Assembly: GCA_002951995.1 (NCBI GenBank)
Contig: CP019797.1
Span: forward strand, 666,501 to 730,500
Reading direction: 5' to 3'
Origin: Stenotrophomonas acidaminiphila
GTDB taxonomy: Bacteria > Pseudomonadota > Gammaproteobacteria > Xanthomonadales > Xanthomonadaceae
Length of the DNA: 64,000 nucleotides
The notes beneath the pieces are model-generated. The model did no database searches. It was not told the origin of the DNA and was given only the letters and a program-made list of their open reading frames with translations. This document shows, piece by piece, positions 38,587-47,284 of the stretch (the first letter of the stretch is position 1; each line of letters begins with the position of its first letter). The translations under genes and the position numbers were made by a program.

Positions 38587-38994
38587 ATGGCATTCAGTGC
38601 AGCTGGCAGTTCCGGACCGATCGCCGACATCAATGTCACCCCGCTGGTGGACGTGATGCTGGTGTTGCTGATCATCTTCATCGTCACCGCGCCGCTGGTG
38701 TCCTGGCCGATCCCGGTGGATCTGCCGCAGCCCACCACCCGCCAGGTCCCCCGCGTGGATCCGCCGCCGCCGATCGAATTGCGGGTGGACGCGGCCAACC
38801 AGCTCACGTGGAATGGCCAGGCGCTGCCGGTCGCTTCGCTGCAGGCGCGGCTGCAGGAGCAGGCGCGTCTGCATGCCGGCAACCTGCCGGAGCTGCGCAT
38901 CGACGCCAGCCCGGACGCCGAGTACGACACGATGGCCAAGGTGCTGGCGGCGGCCGACAACGCACGGATGGAGCGCATCGCCTTCCTGCGATGA
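38587..38994 (+). CDS. ExbD/TolR-family biopolymer transport protein
   Basis: A 135-residue inner-membrane protein with one N-terminal transmembrane helix that contains the functional Asp ([17 protein letters not shown]) and a periplasmic domain of about 90 residues ([34 protein letters not shown]). ExbD couples the proton gradient to TonB, which both receptors in the GlcNAc locus need. No exbB or tonB lies beside it, so it is an orphan here and must pair with partners elsewhere. AAGGAG lies about 6 bases before the ATG at 38587, which decides the start over the longer frame. Confidence 0.88.
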   Translation: MAFSAAGSSGPIADINVTPLVDVMLVLLIIFIVTAPLVSWPIPVDLPQPTTRQVPRVDPPPPIELRVDAANQLTWNGQALPVASLQARLQEQARLHAGNLPELRIDASPDAEYDTMAKVLAAADNARMERIAFLR

Positions 38995-39103
38995 AGGGGT
39001 GCCCGGGCCGTGCGCGAAGGCGGGCGGCCCGGGACAGGCGCGCGGCGGCGGACGATGAGCCGCGCGCGGCGGCCGGGGGCGCCCGCCGCACTACACTACG
39101 CGC

Positions 39104-39982
39104 ATGCAGACTTCACGATTCGCGCCGCTGTTGCCGGCGCTGGCGGTGCTCGGCTCGGTGACTTCGCTGGCCATCGGCACGTCCTACGCCAAGCACCTGT
39201 TCCCGCTGATCGGCGCCCAGGGTACCAGCGCGCTGCGCGTGGGCTTTTCGGCGCTGTTCCTGCTGCTGCTGTGGCGGCCGTGGCGCTGGCATACCCGCCG
39301 CGCCGACGGCGCCGCGATCCTGCGCTACGGGCTGGCGCTGGGGCTGATGAACCTGCTGTTCTACATGGCGCTGCGCACGATTCCGTTCGGCATCGCGGTG
39401 GCCATCGAGTTCATCGGGCCGCTGGCGGTGGCGATGTTCTCCTCGCGGCGGGCGATCGATTTCCTGTGGGTCGGCTGCGCGCTGGCCGGGCTGCTGCTGT
39501 TGCTGCCGCTGGGCGGCGGGCCGGCGCTGGACGTGGCCGGCGTGCTGTACGCGCTGGGCGCCGCGGCCTGCTGGGCGCTGTACATCGTGTTCGGCAAGCG
39601 CGCCGGGCACCTGCATGCCGGGCACTCGGTATCGCTGGGCGTGGCGGTCGCGGCGCTGGTGGTGGTGCCGGTGGGCGTGGCCCATGCCGGAACGGCACTG
39701 CTGCAGCCGTCGATCCTGCTGGCCGGGCTGCTGGTGGCGGTGGTGTCCAGCGCGATCCCGATGTCGCTGGAGATGATGGCGCTCAAGCGCCTGCCGAAGG
39801 AGACCTTCGGCATCCTGATCAGCATGGAACCGGCGGTGGCCGCGCTGTGGGCGCTGCTGCTGCTGCACGAACAGCTGTCCGGCCTGCAGTGGCTGGCGAT
39901 CGGCTGCACGGTATTGGCCTCGGTGGGGAGCGCGGCGACCGCGCGGCGCCGGCCACCGCCCGCGGCTGCCGTGGTGACATGA
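39104..39982 (+). CDS. EamA-family exporter (RhtA-like)
   Basis: Inner-membrane protein of 292 residues with about ten hydrophobic helices in two EamA repeats. ALRVGFSALFLLLLWRPW, LMNLLFYMALRTIPFGIAVAIEFIGPLAV and ALKRLPKETFGILISMEPAVAALW match RhtA, the threonine/homoserine exporter, more than other drug/metabolite transporters. The substrate is inferred. It stands alone, with no obvious operon partner. The ATG at 39104 is the first good start. Confidence 0.88.
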   Translation: MQTSRFAPLLPALAVLGSVTSLAIGTSYAKHLFPLIGAQGTSALRVGFSALFLLLLWRPWRWHTRRADGAAILRYGLALGLMNLLFYMALRTIPFGIAVAIEFIGPLAVAMFSSRRAIDFLWVGCALAGLLLLLPLGGGPALDVAGVLYALGAAACWALYIVFGKRAGHLHAGHSVSLGVAVAALVVVPVGVAHAGTALLQPSILLAGLLVAVVSSAIPMSLEMMALKRLPKETFGILISMEPAVAALWALLLLHEQLSGLQWLAIGCTVLASVGSAATARRRPPPAAAVVT

Positions 39983-40123
39983 GCCGGTGCCGGGCGTAGC
40001 CCCTTGTGCCGGGGATGCGCCGCAGGGACACCCGGGTCCAGGGGCGCGGCTGCGTCGCTGCGGGGAATCGGGACAGTGGCCGCGTCGGCGCTGCGGCCCT
40101 TGGCGCGGCCGCGTGCGGCGACG

Positions 40124-40888
40124 CTAGCGCAGGCTGTTGGCGGGGACTTCGACCTGCATCTCCACCGCCAGATGGTCCGAATGGGCCGCGGCGACGGCGC
40201 CGGTTTCGAGCGCGCGCAGGCTGTCGCTGACCAGGATATGGTCGATCGCCCGTTCCGGGCGCCAGCTGGGGAAGGTGGGCACCAGGCAGCCGGGCGGCTG
40301 CAGCCGGGTCTTGCGGTACAGCACCTGCATTTCCGGGCGCTCGGCCTTGCAGTTGAAATCGCCCATCAGCACCGCGTTGGGGTAGTCGGACATCAGGTCG
40401 GCGATGAAATCCAGCTGCGACAGGCGCGAACCCACGCCCAGCGACAGGTGCGCGACGGCGACCGCCAGCCCTTCGCGGCCGTCGCCGAAGCGCGCCAGCA
40501 GCACGCCGCGTCCGCCGATGCGGCCGGGCAGGGCGTGATCCTGCACTTCCACCGGTTCCAGCCGGCTGAGCAGGCCATTGGCGCTGGACGCGACCCCGCC
40601 CATGCGCCGGTTGGGCTGGTGGCTCCAGTAGTTGAAGCCGGCGCGCTGGGCCAGGTAGTGGGTCTGGTTGGTGAAACCCGAGCGCAGGCTGCCGGGGTCG
40701 GCCTCCTGCAGGCCGACGATGTCGCGGCCGCTGGCGAGCCTGGCGATCGCATCCAGGCTGGAGCGCTTGCTGCCCGACGGCAGCGCGTGCGACCAGCTGC
40801 GGGTCACGTAGTCGCTGTAGCGGCGCGTGCTGGAGCCGGCCTGGATGTTGGCCGTGAGCAGGCGCAGGGTGTGGGTGGAGGAATTCAC
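40124..40888 (-). CDS. Endonuclease/exonuclease/phosphatase family protein
   Basis: A 254-residue single-domain protein of the DNase I-like (EEP) fold, no signal peptide. Motifs: RLLTANIQAGSS, IVGLQEADPGSLR (metal-binding Glu), VAVAHLSLG (His), LMGDFNCKAE (Asp-Asn) and AAAHSDHLAVEMQV (catalytic Asp-His). The substrate could be DNA, lipid or inositol phosphate; nothing in the sequence decides. It starts upstream of, and reads in the same direction as, no clear partner; the DsbA-like gene lies 43 bp behind its start on the same strand, so it may belong to that transcript. Confidence 0.85.
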   Translation of the reverse strand: MNSSTHTLRLLTANIQAGSSTRRYSDYVTRSWSHALPSGSKRSSLDAIARLASGRDIVGLQEADPGSLRSGFTNQTHYLAQRAGFNYWSHQPNRRMGGVASSANGLLSRLEPVEVQDHALPGRIGGRGVLLARFGDGREGLAVAVAHLSLGVGSRLSQLDFIADLMSDYPNAVLMGDFNCKAERPEMQVLYRKTRLQPPGCLVPTFPSWRPERAIDHILVSDSLRALETGAVAAAHSDHLAVEMQVEVPANSLR

Positions 40889-40931
40889 GGCGGTGGAACC
40901 AGGGCCTCGTGTCGACGAGGCCCTTGATACC

Positions 40932-41755
40932 TTACTTGGCGTTGGCGGCGCGTTCGCGTGCGATCAGGTGGTCGGCGATGCGCAGCATGTCCTCGTAGCT
41001 CTTGCCCTTGACCAGGTACTTGCCGTTGACGATCAGCGACGGCGTGCCGGTGATCTTGCTGCGCTGGGCGAACTGCTTGGCGCGATTGGTCTTGGCCACC
41101 ACCGAGAAGCTGCCCATGGTGTCGGCGAAGGTCTTCGGGTTGACGCCGAACTTGGCGTAGAAGTTGGCGATGTCCTCGACCGAATCGCGGCCCAGCTCGC
41201 CCTTGAGCGACTGCTCGACATGGATGGCCGAGTACAGCGCCTCATGGGTCTTCTCCTGCACGCCCAGTGCCTCGGCGGCATAGAAGGCGCGGCCGTAGTC
41301 GTCCCACATGCTGCCGAACATGGCCGGCACGTAGACGAAGTTGACGTCCGACGGCAGGCCGGCCTTCCACGGCCCGATCAGCGGCTGGAAGCGCGCGCAG
41401 GCCGGGCAGACGTAGCCGAACACCTCGGCCACTTCGATCTTGCCGGTCGCCGGCTGGATCGGCTGGCCGCCGTCGATGACCAGGTAGTCGGTGCCGGCCA
41501 CCGGTTCGGGGCCGACCAGGCGCGCCTGCGCCGGCACCGGGGTGTTCTCCGCGCTCTGCGCGGCGGCCTGCCCGCTGGCCGCTTCCGGCGTGGCGGCGGC
41601 TTCGGCAGCAGCGTCGGCGGCGGGGCGGCCGGGGCGTTGGCGGCGGCCGGTTGTTCGGCGGCCGGGGCGACGGCGTCGGCCGAGCCGTCCTGGGCCTTGC
41701 AGGCCACCATCAGCGGCAGCAGGGCGGCCAAGGCGAGTACGAAACGGATCTTCAT
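40932..41755 (-). pseudogene. Thiol:disulfide interchange lipoprotein, DsbA family (copy 1), apparent frameshift
   Basis: Periplasmic disulfide oxidoreductase of about 274 residues after one repair. The ATG at 41755 gives a lipoprotein signal (MKIRFVLALAALLPLMVACKA) and an Ala/Pro-rich linker. One G is missing from the run at 41622-41625; restoring it joins the linker (PAADAAAEAAATPEAASG) to the thioredoxin domain that runs to 40932. Active site CPAC in VFGYVCPACARFQ; the cis-Pro loop is GTPSLIVNGKYL. An Ala-rich tether and lipobox suggest membrane anchoring. A second DsbA-like gene lies just upstream on the same strand. Restored length is a multiple of three, which supports the repair. Confidence 0.87.
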
Positions 41756-41874
41756 GGGTGGATCTCCAGCAGGGATTCGTCGGGTCGTCGGGCCGCCAGC
41801 GGCGACCGCGGGGCGCATGATGACATTATCTGCGGCGGCGGCTGAACCGGTTGCCGGAGCACGCCGGCATGGGC

Positions 41875-42522
41875 TCAGCGGCGCCGGGCGGCAGCGCGCT
41901 CGCGTTCCACCAGGGCACTGGCGATGCGCAACTGGTCCTCGAAGCTGCGGCCCTTGACCAGGTATTTGCCGTTGACCACCAGTGCCGGCGTACCGGGCAC
42001 CCGCACGCGCAGGGCGAAGGCGCGCGCGGCCTTCACCCTGGCGTCGGTCTGGTCGCTGCGCAGCGCATCGACATAGCGCTCCGGCTGCACCCCGTAGGCG
42101 GCATAGAACGTCGCCAGTTCCTGTGGCGACACGTTCTGCATCGGCAGGCTGCGCCGTTCGTGCAGGGCCTTGAACACATCGGCGTGGCTGCGCTTGAGCA
42201 CGCCGGTCTGCTCGGCGGCGTAGAAGGCGCGCGCATAGGCGTCCCAATGGCCGCCGAAGGCAGCCGGCACCGCGGTGAAGCGCACGTCGCCCGGCAGCCT
42301 GGCGACCCAGGCTTCGAGCAGCGGTTCGAAATGGGCGCAGTGGATGCAGGGGTAGCCGAACACTTCGACCACCTCGATCTTGCCGGCCAGGGGGGCGAAC
42401 GGGCCGGGTTCTGCGATCAGCTCATAGTCCTGGCCTTCCACCGGTGCGGCGGCGTCGGCGGCACAGGCGGCCAGCGGCAGCAGGGCCAGCAACAGCAGGG
42501 ACAAGCGCGCGAAATACGTCAT
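41875..42522 (-). CDS. Thiol:disulfide interchange protein, DsbA family (copy 2)
   Basis: A 215-residue periplasmic oxidoreductase. The signal region (FARLSLLLLALLPLAACAAD) ends with a possible lipobox LAAC. Active site CIHC in VFGYPCIHCAHFEP; cis-Pro in VPGTPALVVNGKYLVKG. GGAG 6 bases before the ATG at 42522 decides the start. It is about 50 percent similar to copy 1 by eye, and the differing CxxC dipeptides (PA versus IH) imply different redox potentials and perhaps division of labour, one for general substrates and one for cytochrome c maturation, given cytochrome c4 next door. That is inference. Confidence 0.9.
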   Translation of the reverse strand: MTYFARLSLLLLALLPLAACAADAAAPVEGQDYELIAEPGPFAPLAGKIEVVEVFGYPCIHCAHFEPLLEAWVARLPGDVRFTAVPAAFGGHWDAYARAFYAAEQTGVLKRSHADVFKALHERRSLPMQNVSPQELATFYAAYGVQPERYVDALRSDQTDARVKAARAFALRVRVPGTPALVVNGKYLVKGRSFEDQLRIASALVERERAAARRR

Positions 42523-42540
42523 CGGGATCTCCAACTGGAA

Positions 42541-42569
42541 AAAGAGACGCCGACCGCAGGGGTCGGCGT
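42541..42569 (-). terminator. Probable terminator after cytochrome c4
   Basis: A 9-bp stem (ACGCCGACC with GGTCGGCGT, loop of 5) followed on the minus strand by CTCTTTTTCC. It lies between the cytochrome c4 stop and the DsbA copy 2 start. Confidence 0.7.
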
Positions 42570-42618
42570 ATCCGGAACACGACTGCCCGTCGCCGTGGCG
42601 ACCGCGACCGTCAGGCGG

Positions 42619-43395
42619 TCAACGCGCGGTGGCCACGGCCACGTCGTCGGCGCGCGCGTGCAGGCCCTGCACGTAGCTGGCCAGCGCCTGGATTTCCTGC
42701 TCGGTGAGCTTGCCGGCCACCTGGGCCATGATCCGGAACTGCGACGGATCGGTTTCCTGGGTCTGGCCCGCCTGGTAGTGCTGCAGGCGCTGGGTGACGT
42801 ACATGGCGTGCTGGCCGCCGATGTGCGGGTAGGCCGGGCCGGGATTGCCGGCGCCGGTCGGGCCGTGGCAGGCCATGCAGGCCGGGATCTCGCGGCTGGC
42901 GTCGCCGTTGCGGTACAGCTTCTGGCCGACCTCGTAGAACTTCATGCCGGCGTACGGGCCGTCGGCGATGGCGGTGTCGTCGGCCACGCCGGCGCCGGAC
43001 TTCTGGCGGGCGAAGAAGGCGCCGATGTCGCGCATGTCCTGCGCGGTCATGCCCTGCACGAACGGCAGCATGGCGGCGACCGCGCCCTCGGTGCGCTGGC
43101 CGCCGGCGATCAGCGCCAGCTGGCGGGCGATGTAGCGCTCGCTCTGGCCGGCCAGCCGCGGATACATCTCCACCGCGGAGTTGCCGTCGGCGCCATGGCA
43201 GGCGGCGCAGGCCTGTGCCTTGCCTTCGCCGGCCTCGGCATCGCCGGGCAGGGTCTTGCTGAGGTCGATCTCCAGCGGTGCGGTCTGCACCGGCGCGTTG
43301 TCGGGCACCGGCGTGACCGAACTCTGTGCGAACGCGACGACCGCGATCAGCGGGATGACAAGGGCGGAAACGGCTAAGACACGAGCGTGGCGCAT
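42619..43395 (-). CDS. Diheme cytochrome c4
   Basis: A 258-residue periplasmic electron carrier with a signal peptide (VLAVSALVIPLIAVVAFAQ) and two heme c sites, CAACH and CMACH, about 100 residues apart. Distal Met ligands lie in AAMLPFVQGM and QFRIMAQVAG. The internal duplication (CHGADGN..., CHGPTGAGNPG...) and GQHAMYVTQRLQHYQAG are typical of cytochrome c4, which passes electrons to terminal oxidases such as cbb3. GGAG 7 bases before the ATG at 43395 supports the start. It is divergent from engB. Confidence 0.94.
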   Translation of the reverse strand: MRHARVLAVSALVIPLIAVVAFAQSSVTPVPDNAPVQTAPLEIDLSKTLPGDAEAGEGKAQACAACHGADGNSAVEMYPRLAGQSERYIARQLALIAGGQRTEGAVAAMLPFVQGMTAQDMRDIGAFFARQKSGAGVADDTAIADGPYAGMKFYEVGQKLYRNGDASREIPACMACHGPTGAGNPGPAYPHIGGQHAMYVTQRLQHYQAGQTQETDPSQFRIMAQVAGKLTEQEIQALASYVQGLHARADDVAVATAR

Positions 43396-43520
43396 GCAGA
43401 AGCTCCGTGTGGAACGGGCCGGGCGGGTCCGCGCCGGCATCGACCGGATTATCCACGCCGTTTCATGGCAGGGTCAACGCACGGGCGCCAGCGGGACCCG
43501 CGGCGTGCGATCCTATGGGC

Positions 43521-44120
43521 ATGTCACAGCTCCTAGAACGCGCCCGATATCTGCTTTCGGCCCACAATGCCCGGCAATTGCCGCCGGACGAGGGCGCCGA
43601 GGTGGCCTTCGCCGGTCGCTCCAACGCCGGAAAATCCAGCGCGCTCAACGCGCTGACCCGGCAGAACGCGCTGGCCCGGGTCTCCAAGACGCCGGGCCGC
43701 ACCCAGCAGCTGGTGTTCTTCCAGGTCACCCCGCAGGCGCACCTGGTCGACCTGCCCGGCTATGGCTACGCCAAGGTCCCGCAGGAACTGCAGGCGCACT
43801 GGCAGGCCTTCATCGACAACTATTTCCGCACCCGCGACGCGCTCAAGGGACTGGTGGTGGTGATGGACATCCGCCACCCGCTCAAGGACTACGACCGGCA
43901 GATGCTGGCCTACGCGGTGCAGCGCGGCCTGCCGGCGCATGCGCTGTTGACCAAGGCCGACAAGCTCGGCCGTGGCCAGCAGGCGCAGACGCTGCAGAAG
44001 GTGCGCAGGGAACTGGCCGATGCGTTCGGCGATTCGGTGAGCGTGCAGGCGTTCTCCGGCGAGTCCAAGCAGGGCGTGGACGAGGCCCGCGCTGTGATCG
44101 GCGGCTGGCTGGGCCTGTAA
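43521..44120 (+). CDS. engB: Ribosome biogenesis GTPase EngB/YihA
   Basis: An essential GTPase that assists late 50S assembly. The 199-residue protein has G1 AGRSNAGKSS, G2 Thr in SKTPGRTQQL, G3 VDLPGYGYAKV and G4 LTKADK, in the usual order and length. An ATG at 43515 lies two codons upstream; both are possible, and 43521 gives the common MSQLL start. It is divergent from cytochrome c4. Confidence 0.95.
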   Translation: MSQLLERARYLLSAHNARQLPPDEGAEVAFAGRSNAGKSSALNALTRQNALARVSKTPGRTQQLVFFQVTPQAHLVDLPGYGYAKVPQELQAHWQAFIDNYFRTRDALKGLVVVMDIRHPLKDYDRQMLAYAVQRGLPAHALLTKADKLGRGQQAQTLQKVRRELADAFGDSVSVQAFSGESKQGVDEARAVIGGWLGL

Positions 44121-44226
44121 CGCCGGCACCAGGCGGGCACTCCAGCCCCTTCCCACGCGCCGCGCACCCGCCCGCTGGCGGCTGCTCCCATCCCCCGGCC
44201 AAGCTGGAACGTGACGGGAGCAAAGT

Positions 44227-44307
44227 CCCCTGAGTCAGGGGGCGCGCCGAAGGCGGGGGTGTGGCAAACGGAAGACGGGGCCCACGGTCTGCGGTGCGGA
44301 CCGTGGG
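44227..44307. repeat. Two palindromes in the engB downstream region
   Basis: CCCCTGA/TCAGGGG at 44227-44241 and a 9-bp stem CCCACGGTC/GACCGTGGG at 44281-44307, both in the 214-bp gap between the convergent engB and metallo-hydrolase genes. No T run follows; they may end transcription weakly from both sides or be part of an intergenic repeat family. Confidence 0.55.
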
Positions 44308-44334
44308 GCGCCAGCGCGCGGCGCGGGCGGTCGC

Positions 44335-45297
44335 TCACAGCGGTGAGAACTCGCCCGGCACCCAGGCGAAGGCTTCACCCGCGCGGCGCACGTGCCCCAG
44401 GCCGGGGAACGGCAGGTGCGCGCCAGCCACCCACCACCGCCCTGCCGCGGCCTCGGCCATCAGCCGGCGGCGGCTGGCAATGGCGGCCGTGCGGTCGCTG
44501 TCGGCTTCGTAGCTGGCGTCGGGCCGCGCGAACTGGACCGCGTGGAAGTGCACGATGTCGCCCCATACCAGCAGCTGCTGGCCGTTGCCGCCGTCGATCC
44601 GCCAGGAGACATGGCCCGGGGTGTGGCCGTGGCTGTCCAGCGCGGTGATGCCGGCGGGCAGGGTATCGCCTGTGACAAAACGTCGCAGGCGTCCGGCCGC
44701 GGCGTACGGCGCCACCGCACTGCGCGCCATCGGGAAGGCGAAGCGCAGCGACTGCGGCGCGCCGGCTTCACTGGCCGGGTCCAGCCAGTAACCGGCATCG
44801 GCCTGTGACAGCCACACGCGGGCGTTGGCGAACGCCGGCTTGCCGTCGGCGTCGAGCAGCCCGCACAGGTGATCGGGATGGGCGTGGGTCAACAGCACGT
44901 CGTCCACCTCGGCTGGGTCGTAGCCGGCGGCGCGCAGGTTGACCAGTACCTGGCCCAGGCCGGGGCCGAAGCACTGCGCGGCCCCGGTATCGACCAGCGC
45001 CAAGTGTGTGCCGCGCTGCACCAGATAGGCGTTGACCGCGGTCTGCAGGCCCTTGCCGTCTTCGGGCACGTAGCCGTGTTCGAGCAGGCGGGTGACCGCG
45101 CCCGGGTCAATGCCGCTCAGTGCCTGCCGCGGCAGCGCGACGGTGCCGTCAAACAGCGCGGTGACCTGCACCTCGCCGATCTGCTGGTGATACACGCCGG
45201 GTACCTGCGCGCGCGGGACATGGGCGGTGCCGGCGTGGGCGCCGCCGGCGGCCAGCAGCAGGGCCAGGGCAAGGGGACGAAGGGCAGCGTGGGACAT
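44335..45297 (-). CDS. Exported metallo-beta-lactamase-fold hydrolase
   Basis: A 320-residue protein with a signal peptide (LRPLALALLLAAGGAHAGT). The metal-binding signature is LLTHAHPDHLCGL, with further ligands in DSHGHTPGHVSW and WGDIVHFHAV. The overall pattern (alpha/beta-beta/alpha, YLVQRGTHLALVDTGAA) fits quorum-quenching lactonase, methyl parathion hydrolase-like and other MBL proteins; the sequence does not tell which. The ATG at 45297 starts the signal peptide directly; the longer frame to 45441 overlaps the AraC gene and is not used. Confidence 0.87.
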   Translation of the reverse strand: MSHAALRPLALALLLAAGGAHAGTAHVPRAQVPGVYHQQIGEVQVTALFDGTVALPRQALSGIDPGAVTRLLEHGYVPEDGKGLQTAVNAYLVQRGTHLALVDTGAAQCFGPGLGQVLVNLRAAGYDPAEVDDVLLTHAHPDHLCGLLDADGKPAFANARVWLSQADAGYWLDPASEAGAPQSLRFAFPMARSAVAPYAAAGRLRRFVTGDTLPAGITALDSHGHTPGHVSWRIDGGNGQQLLVWGDIVHFHAVQFARPDASYEADSDRTAAIASRRRLMAEAAAGRWWVAGAHLPFPGLGHVRRAGEAFAWVPGEFSPL

Positions 45298-45406
45298 GGG
45301 CAGTTCCGTCAGGGGCGGCATCGCGCCGCGGAGCCGCCATGTTGCGCCCGGCCCCGCCTGCGATGCGCTCGCAATGCCGCGCGATCCGCTCACCGCCGCC
45401 GCGCCG

Positions 45407-46240
45407 TCACTGGTTGCCGATCGCGGACGGCTCCATGCCATAGCGTTCGTGGAAGCGCCGGTTGAAGCTGGACAGCGAGCGGTAGCCGACGCGCGCGGCC
45501 ACGGTCTTCAGCGGCAGGCGGGTGGTGTAGAGCAGCTGCATCGCGTGCGCCAGCCGCGCATCGCCGATCAGCTCGCGCAGGCCGAGCCGTTCGCTGGCCA
45601 GGCGCCGGCGCAGGGTGGCGCCACTGATGCCCAGGTGCTGTTCGAAATCGCACGACTGCCAGTTGCGTCCGGGCTGGGCGGCGACCAGGTCGCGGATGCG
45701 CTCGCCCAGGCCGGGTTCGGGCGCGACCAGCAGGCTGCCATGGCCGGACGCGCAGAACGCCACGGCCAGGCTGGCCAGCGCCAGCCGGGCCGCGGTGTAG
45801 TCGCCGTGTTCCAGTGCCTGCCGCCACTGCAGCAGCGGCGCGCCGTGCGCGGCCAGCGGCAGCCGCGCCAGCGGCGGGCCGGCTTCGGGCAACGGCCCGC
45901 TCCACAAGGTGCGGGTGGCGTGCAGCACTTCGGCGCACAGCGGCACGATGGCGCTGAGATAGAGGCCACTGTCGGGGTCGGGGACGTTGACCACGTCGAT
46001 CCGGCAGCGGCGGGTGATCAGGAACAGGTCGCCGGGTGCCAGGTCCAGCACCTGCTGCGCGGTGCGCACGTGCTTGCGTCCCTGCAGCAGGATCGCGAAC
46101 TGCGGGCGCGGGATCTCCACCGAGGACGCGCCGTGCTCGCGGCGCGCGGTGATACAGGCATAGTCCCCGGCGTTCTGGCAGTCGGCCAGCGTCGCCAGCT
46201 GTTGCAGCAGCGGGCCGGGCGTCGTCGCCAGGGCCACCAT
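45407..46240 (-). CDS. AraC-family transcriptional regulator
   Basis: A 277-residue regulator. The N-terminal part (ITARREHGASSVEIPRPQFAILLQGRKHV) is the AraC-type N-terminal cupin-like domain seen in CfaD/RhaS-like group PF06719. The C-terminal double helix-turn-helix has FEQHLGISGATLRRRLASE, and LPLKTVAARVGYRSLSSFNRRFHERYG. The ATG shares its A with the stop codon of the VIT1 gene, so they are coupled. It may control the VIT1 transporter or the divergently spaced hydrolase; no effector is evident. Confidence 0.88.
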   Translation of the reverse strand: MVALATTPGPLLQQLATLADCQNAGDYACITARREHGASSVEIPRPQFAILLQGRKHVRTAQQVLDLAPGDLFLITRRCRIDVVNVPDPDSGLYLSAIVPLCAEVLHATRTLWSGPLPEAGPPLARLPLAAHGAPLLQWRQALEHGDYTAARLALASLAVAFCASGHGSLLVAPEPGLGERIRDLVAAQPGRNWQSCDFEQHLGISGATLRRRLASERLGLRELIGDARLAHAMQLLYTTRLPLKTVAARVGYRSLSSFNRRFHERYGMEPSAIGNQ

Positions 46241-46943
46241 CAACCGGCCAGGTGGGTGTCGAACAGATTGCCGATGGCCGCCGCCGCGCCCATCGCCAGT
46301 GCGCCCCAGAACACCACCCGCAGCGCACCGCGCAGGCGCGAGGCGCCGCCGGCGTGGGCGGCCATCGCGCCGGTGATGCACAACCCGACCAGGGTGGACG
46401 CGGTGGTGATCTGCGCGACGTAGGCGTAGGGGGCCAGCAGTGCGGTGAGTACCGGCAGGATCGCGCCGACGACGAACGCGCCGGCCGAGGCCAGCGCCGC
46501 CTGCAGCGGCCGCGCCCGCAGTTCCTCGGTGATGCCCAGCTCGTCGCGCGCATGCGCAGCCAGCGCATCGTGCGCGGTCAGCTGCACGGCCACCTCGTGC
46601 GCCAGTTCCGGGGTCAGCCCGCGCCGCCGGTAGATGCCGGCCAGTTCCTCCAGCTCGGTATGCGGGTCTTCGCGCAGTTCACGGCGTTCCAGCGCCAGGT
46701 CGGCATGCTCGGTGTCGGCCTGCGACTGCACCGACACGTATTCGCCGGCGGCCATCGACATGGCGCCGGCCACGGTGCCGGCGACGCCGGTGGCCAGGAT
46801 GGTGGAGGCCGGCGCGCCGCTGGCGGCGATGCCGACCACCAGGCCGGCGACGGAGACGATGCCGTCGTTGGCCCGAGCACGGCCGCGCGCAGCCAGCCGA
46901 CACGTTCGGAGCGGTGGGATTCGGTGTGTCGGGTCGGTTTCAT
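46240..46943 (-). pseudogene. VIT1/CCC1-family Fe/Mn transporter, apparent frameshift
   Basis: An inner-membrane protein of about 234 residues after one repair. The ATG at 46943 gives MKPTRHTESHRSERVGWLRAAVLG, after which the frame is lost at the CCC run 46872-46874; one more C continues with the family hallmark GANDGIVSVAGLVVGIAASG. Then AGAMSMAAGEYVSVQSQ, the metal-binding cytoplasmic helix (ELAGIYRRRGLTPELA) and three more membrane segments. Members export iron or manganese. The repaired length is a multiple of three and the break lies in the most conserved motif, so sequence error is likely. Confidence 0.87.
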
Positions 46944-47284
46944 GGCCGCAGTGTAGGACGGCACGTGGACCGTTGGTGAAAACGACTCGCAGCCGCGGCG
47001 CCGGACCGGTCAAGTCGCCGCCGGTGGGATGCTGAAAACCGCCACCGCGACATGCCGGCAATAGGGGCCGCGATATAGTGCGCGCTCGGGAGCTGTTCGC
47101 GGTCCATCGCGGGCGAGGGCCGGTGGCCCGTGGCGGAGCCGGGCAGGCGCAGCGTGCGTGGATGCGCGCCTTGCCGGCGCTGGACGGGACGCGGTGACGC
47201 GCGCGACGGACTGCGGGCCGGTTCTTGTGATGCCGGGGGCAGGCCCCCATTTCCCCGCCCAGCCAGAACACTGCGAGCCAGCCC
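46944..47284. other. Intergenic region upstream of glutamate-cysteine ligase
   Basis: 341 bp without a supported gene. A TATAGT box lies at 47074-47079, followed by a GC-rich stretch able to fold, and a GGGGG/CCCCC hairpin lies at about 47233-47246 just before the start codon. It probably carries the promoter and a structured leader of the ligase gene. Confidence 0.45.

Noticed and set aside
47080..47250. 6S RNA, 4.5S RNA or RNase P RNA upstream of glutamate-cysteine ligase
   Set aside because: A GGGAGCTGTTCG-like string recalls 6S RNA, but I could not find the complementary 3' closing strand or other hallmarks.
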